DNA of 64,000 nt from NCBI GenBank assembly GCA_964459885.1, contig CAYWON010000015.1, positions 1 through 64,000 of the forward strand, read 5' to 3'. Of this stretch, positions 36,749 to 45,845 are shown one piece after another. The DNA comes from Archangium_A sp964459885. GTDB taxonomy: Bacteria; Myxococcota; Myxococcia; Myxococcales; Myxococcaceae. The notes beneath the pieces are model-generated. The model did no database searches, was not told the DNA's origin, and worked only from the letters and a program-made list of their open reading frames with translations. The position numbers and the translations under genes were made by a program. The stretch's first letter is position 1, and every line of letters begins with the position of its first letter.

Positions 36749-37764
36749 CGCTCGTGCTCGTCGCCGCGCTGTGGGTGTGGGCGGCCGTGGCCATCGGCTT
36801 CACCGTCACCGCGATGGTGAAGGTGCGCCGCACCGAGGCGCTGCGTCGAACGCGCGACGACGTGGTGGCGTTGGTGCGACCCGTCGACGCGCCGACGCCG
36901 GTCGAGCTGCAGAACCTCCGCGCGGTGCCCTCGGGCGTGCAGCAGTACGTGCTCTCGCCGGTGCCCGGCAGCGGCGATTCGTGGTTGATGTCCGACCCGC
37001 ACGGCTTCAACCGCAAGCTGGGCCACGTGCACGCCGCGCTCAAGCACCTCGGGTCGACGCAGCCGGTGCTGATTGTCGACGCCGACGTGGAGGTTGATGA
37101 CGCGTTGGTGTCCTCCCTGCTGGCGGGCCTCGAGCGGGGTCACGCGCTGGCGTGGGCCGCGCCGGCGCCCCAGTCGTCGGGCGTCGAGCGCGGGCTGCTC
37201 GTGCAGTCGACGCACAGCTTCGAGGTGCTCGACGCCATCAGCCCCGGCGCGTCGCCGCTGTGTGGCAAGGCGATGGCGTTGTCACCTGCGGCGCTCGACG
37301 CGCTGCGCGCGCTGCCCGACTGCGTGGGCGAAGACCTGGAGCTCTCTGAAGCGCTGCACCGTAAAGGCCTCACCACCACGCTCGTCGGGCGCGCACGGCT
37401 GCCCGGGCGGCGTTCGGTGACGGCGTCCTTCGCGCGCTTCACGAGGTGGATGCAGGTGCTGCGCGCGCATCGCCCTGCGCTGTTCCCTTCGATTCCGCTC
37501 CTCTTCGCGGCCACGCCGCTCTTGTTGGTGGCCGCGGTCACCGTCGACGACTGGGTGCTGCGCGCGCTGGTGGCGACGTTGATGGTGGCGCGCTTGTTCC
37601 TCGCGACGTCGCTCGAACGGCGGCCGTCAGCGTGGTGGCTCGCGGGCGAAGCGCTGCTGCTGGTGAGCTGGTTGAACGCGTTGATGCTGGGCTCGCGCGT
37701 GGTGTGGCGTGGTCGCGTGCTGCACATTGGCGCCGGCGGTCAGCTTGTGGAGTCGCCGGAATGA
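36745..37764 (+). CDS. Family 2/21-type glycosyltransferase in the carotenoid operon
   Basis: The 339-residue product has an N-terminal membrane helix and two or three C-terminal helices. The catalytic pattern matches ceramide-glucosyltransferase-like enzymes: DADVE near residue 113, a later ED(L)EL, and RFTRW, an RxxRW motif. The GT domain is compact and lacks long insertions. Position directly after crtC and before an acyltransferase suggests that it attaches a sugar to 1-hydroxy carotenoids, as CruC does in green sulfur bacteria (inference by analogy). It overlaps both neighbours by four bases. Confidence 0.83.
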   Translation: MTLVLVAALWVWAAVAIGFTVTAMVKVRRTEALRRTRDDVVALVRPVDAPTPVELQNLRAVPSGVQQYVLSPVPGSGDSWLMSDPHGFNRKLGHVHAALKHLGSTQPVLIVDADVEVDDALVSSLLAGLERGHALAWAAPAPQSSGVERGLLVQSTHSFEVLDAISPGASPLCGKAMALSPAALDALRALPDCVGEDLELSEALHRKGLTTTLVGRARLPGRRSVTASFARFTRWMQVLRAHRPALFPSIPLLFAATPLLLVAAVTVDDWVLRALVATLMVARLFLATSLERRPSAWWLAGEALLLVSWLNALMLGSRVVWRGRVLHIGAGGQLVESPE

Positions 37765-38447
37765 TCGCCGCGGCCAAGTCACCGCTGCTGACCTGGGCGC
37801 TCGACCGCTACGTGCACTGGAAGCTGCGCAGCAACTTCCGCGGCGTCTGGTGCGACGGCGCGCTGCCCGACGGTGACGAGCCGCTCCTGATGTACGCGAA
37901 CCACACCAGCTTCTGGGACGGCTTCGCCGCGCACGCGTTGTCGGAAGCGCACGGTCGCGACGGCTACGCGCTGATGGAAGAGCAACACCTCGCGCGCTAC
38001 CGCTTCTTGTCGAGACTCGGCGCGTTCTCCATTCGCCGTGGCGACGCGCGGTCGGCGCGCGAGACGCTCAAGTACGCGGCCACGCTGCTCACCAGACCCC
38101 GCGCGGTGGTGTGCGTGTTTCCGCAAGGCGTGCTCTCGCCGCGCGCCGCGCCACCGCTGAAGCTGGAGCGAGGCGTTGAGCTCCTCGCCCGCATGACGGG
38201 CGTGCGCTGCGTGCCCGTCGCCATGCACTTCGGCTTCTTCGGCCACGAGTACCCGGACATCGTGCTGAACGTCGGCGCCGCGCACGCGCCCGCGTCACTC
38301 GCAGACATGTCATCGCGCCTCGACGCGTTGGTGACGGCGCAGACGAAGCTGGGCGACTGCACGCGGCTCTCGTCGTTGCTGCACGGCCGTCGCTCCGTCG
38401 CCGAGAAATGGGACGCCGCGCGGCGCTTGAACAAGGAGGCACCATGA
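37761..38447 (+). CDS. PlsC/CruD-like acyltransferase in the carotenoid operon
   Basis: The 228-residue product has the acyltransferase motifs NHTSFWD (HX4D, catalytic) and VFPQG (FPxG-like, substrate binding). Its size is typical of LPLAT-family enzymes. In this operon it probably esterifies the sugar of a glycosylated carotenoid with a fatty acid, as CruD does for chlorobactene glucoside. Myxobacteria are known to make carotenoid glycoside esters. A role in ordinary phospholipid synthesis is the alternative. ATGA overlaps occur on both sides. Confidence 0.83.
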   Translation: MIAAAKSPLLTWALDRYVHWKLRSNFRGVWCDGALPDGDEPLLMYANHTSFWDGFAAHALSEAHGRDGYALMEEQHLARYRFLSRLGAFSIRRGDARSARETLKYAATLLTRPRAVVCVFPQGVLSPRAAPPLKLERGVELLARMTGVRCVPVAMHFGFFGHEYPDIVLNVGAAHAPASLADMSSRLDALVTAQTKLGDCTRLSSLLHGRRSVAEKWDAARRLNKEAP

Positions 38448-39982
38448 AAGTCGCCGTCATCGGCGCGGGCCCCGGCGGCCTCGCGTCAGCCATCAACCTC
38501 GCGGGCCTCGGCCACGACGTCACCGTCATCGAGAAGGAAGCCATCCCCGGTGGGCGCATGCGCGGCGTCACGTTCGGCGACTACACGTGCGACACCGGCC
38601 CGACGATTCTGCAGCTGCCGCAGGTGCTCGAGCGCGTCTTCACGCGCGCCGGCAAGCGCCTCGAAGACTACGTGACGCTGAAGGCGCTCGACCCCAACAC
38701 GCGGCTGCACTTCTGGGACGGCAGCACGCTCGACACCTCGCGCGACCCGGAGCGCATGCGCGCGTCGCTGGCGAAGCTGAACCCCGCGCTGCCGAAGGCG
38801 TACGACGCGTGGCTCGACGACGCGCGCCGCAAGTACCCCATCGCGTACGAGAAGTTCATCTGCACCAACGCCGAATCGCTCGGCTACTACGCGCCGTGGC
38901 GGTTGCTCGAGACGCTGCGCTTCAAGCCCTGGCAGACGCTCTACCGGCACCTCGATTCGTTCTTTCACGACGACCGCGTCACCTACGCGATGAGCTACCC
39001 GTCGAAGTACCTCGGGCTGCACCCCACGACGTGCAGCAGCGTGTTCAGCGTCATCCCGTACCTCGAGGTCGAGTACGGCGTGTGGCACGTGATGGGCGGC
39101 TTCCGGTCGCTGTCGCAGGGCATGGCGAAGTGCGCGGCCGACCTGGGCGCGAAGTTCCGCTACGCGTCGCCGGTGAAGCGCGTCGTCATCGAGAACGGCG
39201 CGGCGAAGGGCGTCGAGCTGCAGAGCGGTGAGCGGCTCGGCTTCGACGCCGTCGTCATCAACGCCGACCTGCCGTACGCGGCGACGCAGCTGGTCGACGC
39301 GTCGGTGCGCGAGGGCACGCAGCTCTCAGACAAGAGCCTCGAGCGCGCGAACTACAGCTGCAGCACGTTCATGATGTACCTCGGCCTCGACAAGCGCTTC
39401 GACGAGCTGCCGCACCACCTCATCTATTTGTCGGAGGCCGTGCGTCGCACCGACAAGGCCGCGCTCGAAGACCACGCCGCTGACGTCGATGATCCGCCGT
39501 TCTACGTCTGCAATCCCACACCGACCGACAGGTCGGGCGTCCCGGAAGGTCACTCCTCTTTATATGTGCTGGTGCCGACCCCGAATCTGGGCCGCGACGT
39601 GAACTGGGACGACGTGAAGGCGAAGTTGGCCGCGCGCATTCCGGCGTGGCTCGAGAAGGTCGGCTTCACCGACGTGGCGAAGCACATCAAGGCGTCGCGC
39701 GTGTTCACCGCGCAGACCTGGCGCGAGGACTTCAATGTCTTCCGCGGCGCGGTGTTCAACCTCTCGCATGACTGGCTGCAGCTCGGCCCGCTGCGCCCGA
39801 AGGTGAAGAGCAAGGACGTCGACGGGCTGTACTGGGTCGGCGGTGGCACGCACCCGGGCTCGGGTCTGCTCACCATCTTCGAGAGCGCGAACATCGTTGG
39901 TGACTACTTCGCGCGCGAAGAAGGGAAGGGTGGTCTGCCGCAGTGGCCCTTCACACCGCGCGAGCAGCTCCAGCAGGCCTGA
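38444..39982 (+). CDS. crtI: CrtI-type phytoene desaturase (second copy)
   Basis: The 512-residue product starts at ATG 38444 with an AAGGAGG ribosome-binding site inside the preceding gene. FAD motif VIGAGPGGLASA, GGRMRG, and the C-terminal WVGGGTHPGSGLLTIFESA give a clear CrtI family match. It retains the long form typical of bacterial phytoene desaturases. With the 31941 copy it forms the two-enzyme desaturation seen in Myxococcus (CrtIa plus CrtIb). It is the last gene of the overlapping series. A 226-bp gap follows. Confidence 0.92.
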   Translation: MKVAVIGAGPGGLASAINLAGLGHDVTVIEKEAIPGGRMRGVTFGDYTCDTGPTILQLPQVLERVFTRAGKRLEDYVTLKALDPNTRLHFWDGSTLDTSRDPERMRASLAKLNPALPKAYDAWLDDARRKYPIAYEKFICTNAESLGYYAPWRLLETLRFKPWQTLYRHLDSFFHDDRVTYAMSYPSKYLGLHPTTCSSVFSVIPYLEVEYGVWHVMGGFRSLSQGMAKCAADLGAKFRYASPVKRVVIENGAAKGVELQSGERLGFDAVVINADLPYAATQLVDASVREGTQLSDKSLERANYSCSTFMMYLGLDKRFDELPHHLIYLSEAVRRTDKAALEDHAADVDDPPFYVCNPTPTDRSGVPEGHSSLYVLVPTPNLGRDVNWDDVKAKLAARIPAWLEKVGFTDVAKHIKASRVFTAQTWREDFNVFRGAVFNLSHDWLQLGPLRPKVKSKDVDGLYWVGGGTHPGSGLLTIFESANIVGDYFAREEGKGGLPQWPFTPREQLQQA

Positions 39983-40114
39983 ATGGAAGGTCGGGTTGAT
40001 GGGCTCGGGCGAAGCCGGCCGCGAACGGGCCCTCGGCACGACACGAGCTGCGCTTCTGTCGGTGAGCGTGATCGGCTTCGCTCCAAAACGGCCGACAGTT
40101 GCGCCGATTTCGCC

Positions 40115-40164
40115 GCGAGGTCGCGGGGCTCGAGCGTTCGTTTGCTGTGATGTGCCGCTTCCAT
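40115..40164. repeat. Dispersed intergenic repeat copy
   Basis: The 226-bp gap 39983-40208 holds no gene. It contains the 18-mer GCGAGGTCGCGGGGCTCG at 40115-40132, identical to 57707-57724, and CCGCTTCCAT at 40155-40164. CTGTCGGTG upstream is also shared with the gaps at 47.6 and 57.7 kb. Confidence 0.5.
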
Positions 40165-40208
40165 TTGAGGCCTCGCCCTCATCGCTGCGACCAGCGAAAG
40201 TCGCCGCG

Positions 40209-40931
40209 ATGAGGCGCGCTCTCCTGCTGACACTCTTCGCGACCTCCGCGCTCGCCAGCGACCCCACCATGCGCCGTGAAGCGAAGCTCGACTTCGACCT
40301 CGACGAGGCGTTTCTGAGCGATGGCGGCGTGCAGTTCTTCTACGAGTTTGCCGAGCCCGCGCAGGTGGCCGACGCGGGCGTCGGCAGCACGCTGGCAAAG
40401 GTGCAGACGCTCGACGACAAGGCGAAGCCCGGGGAGCGACTGCACGCGGTGATGAGCCGCATCGTCTACACGCTCGACCGCGACGTGACGTTCTTCACCG
40501 AAGCCCGCGCGCGCGACGTCGCGTACATCAACGCCATCGCCCCCGAGGTGAAGGCGAAGGTGGACGACAAGGGCGTGTTCCACACGTCGAAGCCGCCGGC
40601 GAACTCGTTCACCGTCGAGTGGCAGAAGCCGATGCCCGCCGCGTCGCCGTACCGCGCGTTCCTCCCCGAAGGCGTGGAGGTCGATTCGGTCATCGTGCAG
40701 CGCAACTTCGGCTTCGACCGCATGTTCGGGTTCCGCACGGCGGAGCGCAGCGTGACGTGGACCGCGCACCAGTCGCTCGGCGAAGGCCGCACGCGTGTCT
40801 TCGTCGTCACCATGAGCCTCATGCACAACATCCCTCCCGGCTTCATGGGCGGCACGCAGCGCGTCTACAAAGAGGCCGTCGAGAGCGCGACGCAGCTCAT
40901 CGGCCGACTGCGCGACTACAAGGGCAAGTGA
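40209..40931 (+). CDS. Exported protein of unknown function, coupled to photolyase
   Basis: The 240-residue product has the short signal peptide MRRALLLTLFATSALAS. The mature protein is mixed alpha/beta, with 'HAVMSRIVYTLDRDVTFFTEARARDVAYINAIAPEV' and a C-terminal helix after 'GFMGGTQRVYKEAVESATQLIGRL'. The last part has the feel of a START/SRPBCC helix-grip end, but I would not assign it. The stop overlaps the photolyase start by one base (TGATG), so the two are cotranslated. Confidence 0.78.
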   Translation: MRRALLLTLFATSALASDPTMRREAKLDFDLDEAFLSDGGVQFFYEFAEPAQVADAGVGSTLAKVQTLDDKAKPGERLHAVMSRIVYTLDRDVTFFTEARARDVAYINAIAPEVKAKVDDKGVFHTSKPPANSFTVEWQKPMPAASPYRAFLPEGVEVDSVIVQRNFGFDRMFGFRTAERSVTWTAHQSLGEGRTRVFVVTMSLMHNIPPGFMGGTQRVYKEAVESATQLIGRLRDYKGK

Positions 40932-42391
40932 TGCGCGCTCCCGTGCCGAAGGGCCGCGTGCGCGTGTTGAACGGCGCGTCGCCGCAGCCGCGTGACTACG
41001 TCCTCTACTGGATGACGTCGTTCCGCCGCGCGAAGTCGAACTTCGCGCTCGATCGCGCCATCGAGGTCGCCAGGCAGATGAAGCGGCCGCTGCTGGTCTT
41101 CGAAGCGCTGCGCGTCGGCTACGAGTTTGCCAACGACAGGCTCCACACGTTCGTGCTGCAGGGCATGCGCGACAACGAGCGCGCCTTCAAAGACAGCCCG
41201 GTGAAGTACCTCTCGTACGTCGAGCGCGCTGCCGGTGAAGGCAAGGGCCTGCTCGAAGCGCTCGCGAAGCGCGCGTGCGTGGTCGTCGGCGATGACTGGC
41301 CGTGCTTCTTCGTGCCGACGATGCAGCTGGCGCTCGCCCAACGAATCGACTGCCGCTTCGAGGTCGTCGACAGCAACGGGCTGTACCCCATGCACGACAC
41401 GCCGCGCGTGTTCACCACCGCGCACTCCTTTCGGGTGCACCTGCAGAAGGTCTTGCCGGCGCACCTGATGCAGTTCCCCAGCGAGCAGCCGCTCGCGCGC
41501 CTCGAGCTGCCGAGGTTCGACGCGCCGCTACCCACGAAGTGGAAGTTCGGTCACGAGGTCGAGGTGTCGACGCTGCCCATCGACCATTCGGTGCGCGCCG
41601 TGCCGACGACGGGCGGCAGCGAGGCGGCGGAGCAGCGCCTCGCGCACTTCATCGCGAAGATTCTCCCCACCTACGGCGAGTCGCGAAACGAGCCCGAGCT
41701 CGACGGCACCAGCGCGCTCTCGCCGTACCTGCACTTCGGCCACGTCTCGACGCACCAGGTCTTCGCGAAGGTCGTCGCCACCGAGAAGTGGAGCGTCGAG
41801 AAGCTCGGGCCTTCCATCGGCGGCGCGAAGGAAGGGTGGTGGCAGCTCAACCCCAACGCTGAAGGGTTCCTCGACCAGCTCGTCACCTGGCGCGAGCTCT
41901 CGTTCAACATGACGAGCCACCGCCCCGACGACTACCGCTCGCTCGAAGAGCTGCCCGACTACGCGCGCGAGACGATTCGCAAGCACGCGGGCGACCTGCG
42001 CGAGAAGACGTACACGCTGCAGCAGCTCGAGCGCAGCCAGACGCACGACCGGCTGTGGAACGCGACGATGGGTCAGCTGCGCGAGACCGGCTGGTTCCAC
42101 AACTACCTGCGCATGTTGTGGGGGAAGAAGATCTACGAGTGGTCGAAGAGCGCCGCGGACGCGCTGCACGCCATGGAGTACCTGATGGGCAAGTACTCGC
42201 TCGATGGTCGCGACCCGATTTCCTACAGCGGCTACTTCTGGATTCTCGGGCGCTACGACCGCGCGTGGGGCCCGGAGCGAAAGGTGTTCGGCACGCTGCG
42301 GTACATGTCGTCGGACAACACCGCGAAGAAGTTGAAGGTGAAGGGCTTCATGGACCGCTTCGCGCCGCAGAACGGCTCGTTGTTCGACTGA
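40931..42391 (+). CDS. phr: Class II-like deoxyribodipyrimidine photolyase
   Basis: The 486-residue product has an N-terminal photolyase domain (DYVLYWMTSFRRAKSNFALDRAIEVA) and a FAD-binding C-terminal half. The latter has 'ERSQTHDRLWNATMGQLRETGWFHNYLRMLWGKK', 'LDGRDPISYSGYFW', and 'GRYDRAWGPERKVFGTLRYM'. These blocks match class II CPD photolyases rather than class I. It repairs UV-made pyrimidine dimers using blue light. Its place next to the carotenoid operon fits a light-protection locus. The Trp-rich C-terminal electron path appears intact. Confidence 0.9.
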   Translation: MRAPVPKGRVRVLNGASPQPRDYVLYWMTSFRRAKSNFALDRAIEVARQMKRPLLVFEALRVGYEFANDRLHTFVLQGMRDNERAFKDSPVKYLSYVERAAGEGKGLLEALAKRACVVVGDDWPCFFVPTMQLALAQRIDCRFEVVDSNGLYPMHDTPRVFTTAHSFRVHLQKVLPAHLMQFPSEQPLARLELPRFDAPLPTKWKFGHEVEVSTLPIDHSVRAVPTTGGSEAAEQRLAHFIAKILPTYGESRNEPELDGTSALSPYLHFGHVSTHQVFAKVVATEKWSVEKLGPSIGGAKEGWWQLNPNAEGFLDQLVTWRELSFNMTSHRPDDYRSLEELPDYARETIRKHAGDLREKTYTLQQLERSQTHDRLWNATMGQLRETGWFHNYLRMLWGKKIYEWSKSAADALHAMEYLMGKYSLDGRDPISYSGYFWILGRYDRAWGPERKVFGTLRYMSSDNTAKKLKVKGFMDRFAPQNGSLFD

Positions 42392-42484
42392 GTCCTCACG
42401 CCTTCGCACCGAGCCGCGGAAAGTTGCGTACGGCCCTCGGAATCTGCGCGAAACCGGTTGCGAAGGGCCCGCGTAAGGCGGGCC

Positions 42485-43405
42485 ATGAACTCGATCACCA
42501 ACCGCCAACGAGCCCAGCCGCAGCGCGCCGCACCCCAGCAGCGAACCCAGCAGCCGTCGGCGCCGGTGCGTCGAGCCCAGCAGCCCGCGCAGCCGCAGTC
42601 GCTGCTGCAGCAGGGCGTCAGCTTCTTCGAGCGCAACCGCACGCAGCTCACCCGCACCGCCTCGGCGGCGATGCGCGCGCGCGGCCTGCTGACCGAAGCG
42701 AACACCCTTCGCCGGCAGCAGAACGGCTCGCAGGTCTCGCGCTTCAACAACACGCGGCCGCAGAACACGACGTTCGGCCGCACGATGCGCGGCGTGCGCC
42801 TCGGCGCGCCCCTCGCCAGCGCGGGCATGAGCGCGACCCGGCTGCCGGGGCAGCTGGCGACGGCCGCCCGTGACATTCGCCAGGCGTTCCGCACCGGCGA
42901 CACGCGCGCCGCCGAGCGCTCGTCGCGCGAAGCGCTCAACACCGCCAGCACGCTGGGCCAGACCATCGGCGCCGGCCGCAACGTGACGCTCGGGTCTCAG
43001 TCGCAGACGGTGCGGCGCTCGGTCGACACCGCGCGTCGCTTCATCTCGCGCTCCACCGGCCCGGTGTCGACGGCGGTGCGCAACACGGCGCAGCGGCTGG
43101 CGAGCTCCAGCGCGGCGCGCGTGGCGACGCGGGTGGCGAGCAGCACGGCGCTGCGGACCACGGGTCGCGTCGCGGCGCGCGCGGCTGGCCGGTTTGTTCC
43201 GGGAGCGAACGTGGCCATCGCCGCGCTCGACGTGCGTGACGCCGCCCGCGCGCTGCGTGACCCGAACGCCGGCGTCGGCCGCCGCACCACCGCCGTCATC
43301 ACCGCGCTCGGCTCGGTGGCCGCGGCGTCCAACATCCCCGTCGTCTCGCAGGTCGGCGCGGCCATCTCGACGGTGTCGTCGGCGATTGGAGCGTGGTTCT
43401 CATGA
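42485..43405 (+). CDS. Signal-less Arg/Ala/Gln-rich protein, coupled to a chaperone-like gene
   Basis: The 306-residue product has no signal peptide. Residues 1-40 are Gln/Pro/Arg-rich and probably unstructured. Residues 40-220 are basic helical segments rich in Ser/Thr/Arg/Ala. The C-terminal 80 residues (GANVAIAALDVRDAARAL, TTAVITALGSVAAASNIPVVSQVGAAI) are hydrophobic and could insert into membranes. The composition resembles secreted or pore-forming effector proteins rather than housekeeping enzymes, but no family is recognised. The ATGA overlap with the trigger-factor-like gene indicates joint translation. Confidence 0.75.
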   Translation: MNSITNRQRAQPQRAAPQQRTQQPSAPVRRAQQPAQPQSLLQQGVSFFERNRTQLTRTASAAMRARGLLTEANTLRRQQNGSQVSRFNNTRPQNTTFGRTMRGVRLGAPLASAGMSATRLPGQLATAARDIRQAFRTGDTRAAERSSREALNTASTLGQTIGAGRNVTLGSQSQTVRRSVDTARRFISRSTGPVSTAVRNTAQRLASSSAARVATRVASSTALRTTGRVAARAAGRFVPGANVAIAALDVRDAARALRDPNAGVGRRTTAVITALGSVAAASNIPVVSQVGAAISTVSSAIGAWFS

Positions 43406-44439
43406 AGCGCACCAGCACCGAGCAGGCCTTCTTCCAGCGCAAGCTGGCCAACGTCGCCGTGCCGCAGCAGCCGCCGTTGCCGCCCGGCGTGCCGCAGGTT
43501 GAAGCGCCCTCGCTCGAGGGCCTCGCGGTCGTCGCGCCGACGCCGAGCCCCATCACCGACGAAGAGATTGTCGCGTTGGCAGATCAGATCGTCAGCGAGC
43601 GCGCGCCCAAGAAGGCGCGCAAGTACGGCGAGCGCGTGCAGCTGGGCGACGTCGTCGAGGTCGACCTGCTCGGGTACATCGAAGGCAAGCTGCTGCCTTT
43701 CAGCGCGCGCCAGGCGCTCGCGGTCACCGTGGGCGACGGCGACACGTTGCCCTGGCTCGACGAGGCGCTGCTGGAGTGCGCGGTGGGCGACAGCCTGCAG
43801 CTCGCTTCAGAGAACGAAGCCGGCACGGTGCACTGGCTCGTCGACGTGGTGAAGGCCACGCACCAGACGCTGCCGGACCGCGAGAGCCCCGCGTACCTCG
43901 CGCTGCTCGACAAGAAGGCCGAGACGCTGGAGGCCGCGCTGGAAGGCGTCGCCGCGATGCTCGAAGAGGAGCGCTTCATGGAAGCGCGGGACGAAGCGCG
44001 CGACACCGTCATCGACGCGCTCATCGACAGGGTCGAGGTGGTGATGCCCGCCGCGCTCATCGACGAAGAGATCCGCCGGGACTGGGCGCGCCTCGAGGAG
44101 CCCTTCCTCGCGTCGCGCGACTTCAGCCCCGATGAGCTGCGGGAAGCGCTCGACGGCTGGCAGAAGGACGAAGCGCTGCGCGTCGAAGCCGAGCGCAAGC
44201 TGCGGCTCGCGGTCATCCTCCGCGCCATCGCGCAGAAGGAAGGCCTCACCTTCGACAAGGAAGCGATGGGGTTGATGGTGAACGAAGCGAAGGTCCGCTT
44301 CGGCCTCAAGCCCGCGACGATGAAGAAGGCGCTCGATGACACCAACGTCGTCACGCAGTTGATGGGCCTCGGCATGCACCTGCGCACGCTGGAGTTCGTC
44401 ATGGAGCGCGCGACGGTGAAGTTCGACGCCGCCGCCTGA
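43402..44439 (+). CDS. Trigger-factor-like chaperone lacking the ribosome-binding domain
   Basis: The 345-residue product starts with a Pro-rich 50-residue tail in place of the trigger factor N-domain. The ribosome-docking GFRxGKxP motif is absent. Residues about 55-150 match the FKBP-type domain of trigger factor (GDVVEVDLLGYIEG ... VGDGDTLPWLDEALLECAVGD). Residues 165-345 match its C-terminal chaperone arms (VIDALIDRVEVVMPAALIDEEI, then long helices). It probably binds unfolded protein, but not at the ribosome. The overlap with the 42485 gene suggests a dedicated chaperone for that product (inference). Confidence 0.82.
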   Translation: MKRTSTEQAFFQRKLANVAVPQQPPLPPGVPQVEAPSLEGLAVVAPTPSPITDEEIVALADQIVSERAPKKARKYGERVQLGDVVEVDLLGYIEGKLLPFSARQALAVTVGDGDTLPWLDEALLECAVGDSLQLASENEAGTVHWLVDVVKATHQTLPDRESPAYLALLDKKAETLEAALEGVAAMLEEERFMEARDEARDTVIDALIDRVEVVMPAALIDEEIRRDWARLEEPFLASRDFSPDELREALDGWQKDEALRVEAERKLRLAVILRAIAQKEGLTFDKEAMGLMVNEAKVRFGLKPATMKKALDDTNVVTQLMGLGMHLRTLEFVMERATVKFDAAA

Positions 44440-44513
44440 CGACGTCCTCTTCTGGTGACGTGCGCGGCGTCACTGCTGCGCGCGGCGCACGAATGGCGTT
44501 TCATGCCGCGGTC

Positions 44514-45227
44514 ATGAGAGCGCTCACGTTGGTGCTGCTCGTCGCCACGGTGGCTCACGCCGAGCGCGCCGTGGAGGTGCGCGTCGGCAAGCTGGAGGCG
44601 AAGTACACCGAGTACGCGCCGCCGGCGGCCGTGTGTGACGCGGAGCCGCAGTGGCTCGCCGAGGAGCTCCGTTCGGTGAACACGCTGCTCAAAGGCTTCC
44701 TCGCGCACGGCACGACGTTCAGCGAAGCGCAGCTGCCGATGCTGGAGCAGGCCGGCGCGCAGCTGCCGAAGCTGGTCGAGGTGCACGACGCCACGTTGAC
44801 CGCGCTGGCGAAGTGCCCGCTGGGTCAGTCGCCCGTGTTCGCCGCGATTCTCGAGAAGGGCGCGCAGCTGGTGACGCGGGCGAAGCAAGACGTGCCGCGC
44901 CTGCCGGAGCTGGCGAAGTTCACCCGGCACCGCGTGAAGGTGGAGAAGTGGCTTGCGCAGTGCGACGAGCGACGGGAGGTCGCGAAGGCGTCGTGCAGCG
45001 GCGCGAAGCCTGGCGCGCCCACCATCTACTTCGCGCAGGAGGACGAGTTCGGCACGCGGACGTTCGAGTTCTGCGACGGCGCGCAGGTGACGTCGGCGCC
45101 CGGCTCGGCGCCGTGGAAATACACGCCCGTCGAAGACGCGGGTCGCGACGCGAAGGTGGCGACGCTGCGCATTCAGCACGCGAAGTTGTTCCCCGCCGCG
45201 CAGCTGGTGGTGGCGCCGAAACCGTAG
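44514..45227 (+). CDS. Exported protein of unknown function
   Basis: The 237-residue product starts MRALTLVLLVATVAHAERAVEV, a clean signal peptide. Another in-frame ATG at 44493 would only lengthen the N-terminus. The mature part is helical (EELRSVNTLLKGFLAHGTTF, LPKLVEVHDATLTALAKC) with five or six Cys, then a short beta-rich end. No family is recognised. It is 74 bp downstream of the trigger-factor-like gene on the same strand. Confidence 0.78.
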   Translation: MRALTLVLLVATVAHAERAVEVRVGKLEAKYTEYAPPAAVCDAEPQWLAEELRSVNTLLKGFLAHGTTFSEAQLPMLEQAGAQLPKLVEVHDATLTALAKCPLGQSPVFAAILEKGAQLVTRAKQDVPRLPELAKFTRHRVKVEKWLAQCDERREVAKASCSGAKPGAPTIYFAQEDEFGTRTFEFCDGAQVTSAPGSAPWKYTPVEDAGRDAKVATLRIQHAKLFPAAQLVVAPKP

Positions 45228-45289
45228 CGGCTCGCATCGATTCTCCGTTCACGTTGCGCGGCGCGCGCGGTCGGCGTGTGAAGCGCGAC

Positions 45290-45811
45290 ATGACCTCCCG
45301 CGTGCTCGCGTTGACCGTCGTCGTTCTCGCTTTCGGCTGCAGTCTGCCGGAGCAACCCGATGGAGGCGCTGACGGTGGCCACGAGGCGCCGCTGGACGGC
45401 GTGGTGCTCGAGTACCACTGGGGCAATCAGATCACCGGCAGCGACCTCGAGCTCATCGGCTCGGCCGGCGCGTTCACCTTTACGCATCAGGACCGCACGT
45501 GCTGCCCGCCGACGTTCGCTGACGCTGGCGTGCCCACGCTGACCGCCGCGCAGACGCGCGACCTGTCGCTGTGGCTGCGCGCATGTGAAGGCAAGGCGGT
45601 GACGACCGAGACGTCCAACACCGGCGCGCTGGGGTCGACCAGCGGCTCGGTGGTGTTGTTCCCCGACGCGGGCGCGCGCCGCACGGTGCTGTTCGAGGTC
45701 GAGCGCACGACGGGCACCGACCTGTTGATCCGCCGGAACCCCTGCGCGTACCGCGGTGACCTGCTGCGCTTCATGAACGACATCGTCAACAACGACGCGC
45801 CCGTCGACTGA
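45290..45811 (+). CDS. Small lipoprotein
   Basis: The 173-residue product starts MTSRVLALTVVVLAFGCSLPEQ, with a lipobox ending at Cys17 and then a short Gly/Asp linker. The mature domain is about 140 residues, beta-rich, with a CC pair and a lone late Cys (NPCAYRG). Its pattern resembles other small myxobacterial lipoproteins of unknown role. It ends 34 bp before the kinase gene start. Confidence 0.8.
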   Translation: MTSRVLALTVVVLAFGCSLPEQPDGGADGGHEAPLDGVVLEYHWGNQITGSDLELIGSAGAFTFTHQDRTCCPPTFADAGVPTLTAAQTRDLSLWLRACEGKAVTTETSNTGALGSTSGSVVLFPDAGARRTVLFEVERTTGTDLLIRRNPCAYRGDLLRFMNDIVNNDAPVD

Positions 45812-45845
45812 GCGCACTTCGGGTACATTGCCGCGGCGCTCCCTC

